Assembly: GCF_025118155.1 (NCBI RefSeq)
Contig: NW_026251415.1
Span: 1 to 64,000 of the forward strand
DNA from: Cokeromyces recurvatus
Taxonomy: Eukaryota; Mucoromycota; Mucoromycetes; Mucorales; Mucoraceae
Reading direction: 5' to 3'
Length of the DNA: 64,000 bases
Position 1 is the stretch's first letter, and every line of letters begins with the position of its first letter. This document shows, one piece after another, positions 62,301 to 64,000 of this stretch. The notes beneath the pieces are model-generated. The model was given only the letters and a program-made list of their open reading frames with translations, did no database searches and had not been told where the DNA came from. Made by a program: the position numbers and the translations under genes.

Positions 62301-63084
62301 AAAAGTCTTATGTAATCTACCTTTATATAAACCAAGTTTGCTATAAGATGAGGGATTCTACTTCTAATTACTATCATTAATAATAATGGTATCAAAGAAT
62401 CTGAGTCCAGGAATGATATCTCTTCTTTTGATTCATCATCCTCTTTTGTTAATTCAGATATAGTATTTAACAAACAATTCAACTTATCAGCCGGAGTACG
62501 GAAAGAACCTATTCTTTCAAATTTAGAAATCGCAGCATAAACTCGTTTCCTTCCATCTTTAATTGAAGAAGGAAGTTCAATTTGAGAAAAGTCTAGATAT
62601 TCTATTTCCTCGAGAACCTTGCTTAATTTTATATCCTTTGATAATAAAAATTGAGTAATCTTAAAGAATGTAACATCGTAAATTAAGTCCATAAAATAAC
62701 TGTTGTATTATTTTATATTAATACATCTTTATCTTTATATTGTTTTCAATAAAAATAGAAATAAAAAAAAAACCTTTCAAAACTTTCATGTATTTGATCT
62801 ATATTGAATGATAATTCTTCTTTAAAATGTTGACTGTTAACAAAATATTTATCTATCAGCTAAACAAAATTGTTAAAAGGAAAAAAAAAAACTAGACAAA
62901 AATAAATATGTTATTCAATAATTACTTGATATCCCTCATCGAATATCTTCTTTGTACATTCATGTAAACTTTCTAATGAATTACAGTCAATAGATGTATC
63001 ACAAAACTTTAATATAAGCTTGTCTATTTTTTGTAATAATTCATCATTGTTGTTGGGAGTTGTTAAAAATATTTTTTGCATCAT
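59393..63084 (-). CDS. Vrl1-like VPS9 / ankyrin-repeat / PX / BAR-like protein
   Basis: Probable endosomal Rab5-type exchange factor. Ten exons: 63084..62926, 62859..62774, 62699..62321, 62221..61066, 60951..60806, 60706..60226, 60176..60073, 59979..59911, 59844..59680 and 59611..59393. They sum to 987 aa. A VPS9 region lies at about 55-210 (ADKLNCLLNTISEL, DSDSLIPLLLMIVIRS, PHLIANLVYIK). Ankyrin repeats lie at about 255-590 (GNNGLMIACMYGQANIVDYLI, GNTPLHLIAG). A PX domain follows at about 593-770 (KIVKRRYQDFLLLRKGL). Last is a helical, BAR-like tail with PWSEFMKVCRMLYTIMDG. This order matches yeast Vrl1, a subunit of the VINE sorting-nexin complex. One intron has a GTTTGC donor. A short 5' exon may exist: reading upstream from ATG 63084 shows an acceptor-like TTTAAAG. 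Confidence 0.9.
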
Positions 63085-63313
63085 TTCTTTAAAGTTAAAA
63101 TGTGGACAAAAAGAATTAATACATCTTTAAAAATAAAAAAATAAATAATAAAAATAAAAAAGAAAGAAAGACAATTAGAATTCCTTATTTCTTTCAATTA
63201 TTACTGCACATTAAAAAAAAAAAAAAAAAAAAAAAAGGAATATTAAAGAAAAAGTCCGATATTAAAGTCACGCATAAATGACTGAATTACAATTTATGGA
63301 TGTTTTTTGTGAC

Positions 63314-63400
63314 CAATGAGCACAAAGTTATAAAAGTTGATTTGTCTTACTAATCAGTTTAAAAAGAAAACATTAACAGATACAGTAGCTCCAACATCAA
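63314..63400 (+). repeat. Dispersed repeat, copy C
   Basis: Aligns with copies A (17751) and B (31478): CAATGA.CAC..AGTTATAAAAG.TGATTTG, then ATCAGTTTAAAAA and TTAACAGA.AC. The TATAAAAG box is intact. Similarity fades after about 75 bp, where CTCC and T-rich sequence begins. Confidence 0.65.
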
Positions 63401-64000
63401 TGCTCGTTTTCCAGCGAACTAAATTCGCTTTGGTCTCTAATCAAAGTTCGTTTTTTTTGTTTTTGTTTTTGTTTTTGTTTTTTTTTTTTTTTTTATTAAT
63501 AGGTCCTTATAGAAAACAAAAAATTTGTTGACTGGATAGAATTTTCAAATAAAGTCAAGTAAATAGGTATTAATATAATAACAACCGAAAGATTCCTAAG
63601 GTACTGCCTTCCTTACAAATTAATTTTACTTGAGGAAGAGGCAATAACAATCCAAGTACTGCTACTATAATCTCTAGAATGGATGATATAAATCGTCAAA
63701 TCAAAGAGTTGAAAGCTGATTTGGGCTGGTTTTCAAGCTATGGCATCTTCAAATAAATATTTTCTCTTATCTCTGGAAATGACAATAATAAACTTCTGGA
63801 AACAGCAAAGGGGGTTTTTTTTTATTGATAAACTTGCAATAAGTGTAATTCTTATATGCAATTATAAGCTTTAATTGACGTTTATTATAACAGGACCCTT
63901 TTACAGATAATGATTCCAAGTATATTTCAATATTTGTCTTGGATTAAAATAATTAAAGATTGGAAAGCAAGAGCTACAAATGTAGATCAGCTTTATTCAC
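63401..64000 (+). other. Possible element body after repeat copy C
   Basis: A short ORF starts with ATG at 63679 (MDDINRQIKELKADLGWFSS) and stops after about 25 codons. Its charged, coiled-coil-like character recalls the purine-rich frame behind repeat copy A. No further motif is visible before the window ends. Confidence 0.25.

Noticed and set aside
1..64000. tRNA, rRNA or CRISPR array
   Set aside because: I looked for T-loop (GGTTCRA) and repeat-spacer patterns and saw none convincing. A covariance-model scan would be needed to be sure.

Overview
This window is eukaryotic nuclear DNA, most likely from an early-diverging fungus of the Mucoromycota type. It is very AT-rich and has long poly-A/poly-T runs. 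Its genes carry many short introns (mostly 50-150 nt, GTAAGT/GTATGT-like donors, T-rich tracts before TAG/AAG acceptors). The gene set is fungal: Tim54, an Avt3-like vacuolar amino-acid transporter, an Rck-type kinase, a Vrl1-like VPS9/ankyrin/PX protein and an OPT transporter. The genus assignment is inference. I found no tRNA, rRNA or CRISPR array.

Layout. 1-3.0 kb: 5' end of an arrestin-like gene, an acidic orphan ORF and a DHHC palmitoyltransferase, all on the minus strand. 4.4-9.8 kb: transposon debris, comprising a broken Tc1/IS630-type transposase, two facing copies of an unknown ORF, and a long inverted repeat enclosing a possible RNase H-like remnant. 10.4-12.6 kb: OPT transporter. 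13-19.9 kb: CCT3, a saccharopine-dehydrogenase-like oxidoreductase and peptidyl-tRNA hydrolase (minus), with a dispersed-repeat copy between the last two. 19.9-23.2 kb: more transposon fragments. 23.4-25.7 kb: malic enzyme (minus). 25.7-34.7 kb: gene-poor, holding an AT-hook protein gene and more relics. 34.8-44.6 kb: a multi-exon orphan, an atypical SDR protein, an Avt3-like transporter, TIM54, a ZNF706-like protein and a HINT3-like HIT protein. 46.6-63.1 kb: Rck-like kinase, Nxt1-like export factor, DNA2, a RapGAP-domain protein, a G-alpha subunit and a Vrl1-like gene. 63.1-64 kb: a third dispersed-repeat copy.

The exon structures given were assembled by hand from splice signals, reading phase and family similarity. 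Complete models whose exon lengths sum to a multiple of three and whose protein length fits the family are CCT3 (545 aa), malic enzyme (619 aa), DNA2 (1168 aa), G-alpha (352 aa), Pth (241 aa), SCCPDH-like (441 aa) and OPT (694 aa). Start or junction problems remain for the DHHC gene, the HINT3-like gene and the extreme N-terminus of the Vrl1-like gene.

Functionally the genes are mostly housekeeping. Three small-GTPase or heterotrimeric-G regulators lie side by side at 54-63 kb (RapGAP, G-alpha, VPS9 protein), but nothing in the sequence shows that they act together. NXT1 and DNA2 are divergent across about 280 bp and may share a promoter. The most unusual material is the family of degraded repeats and the orphan ORF families, each present in two or three copies in the window.
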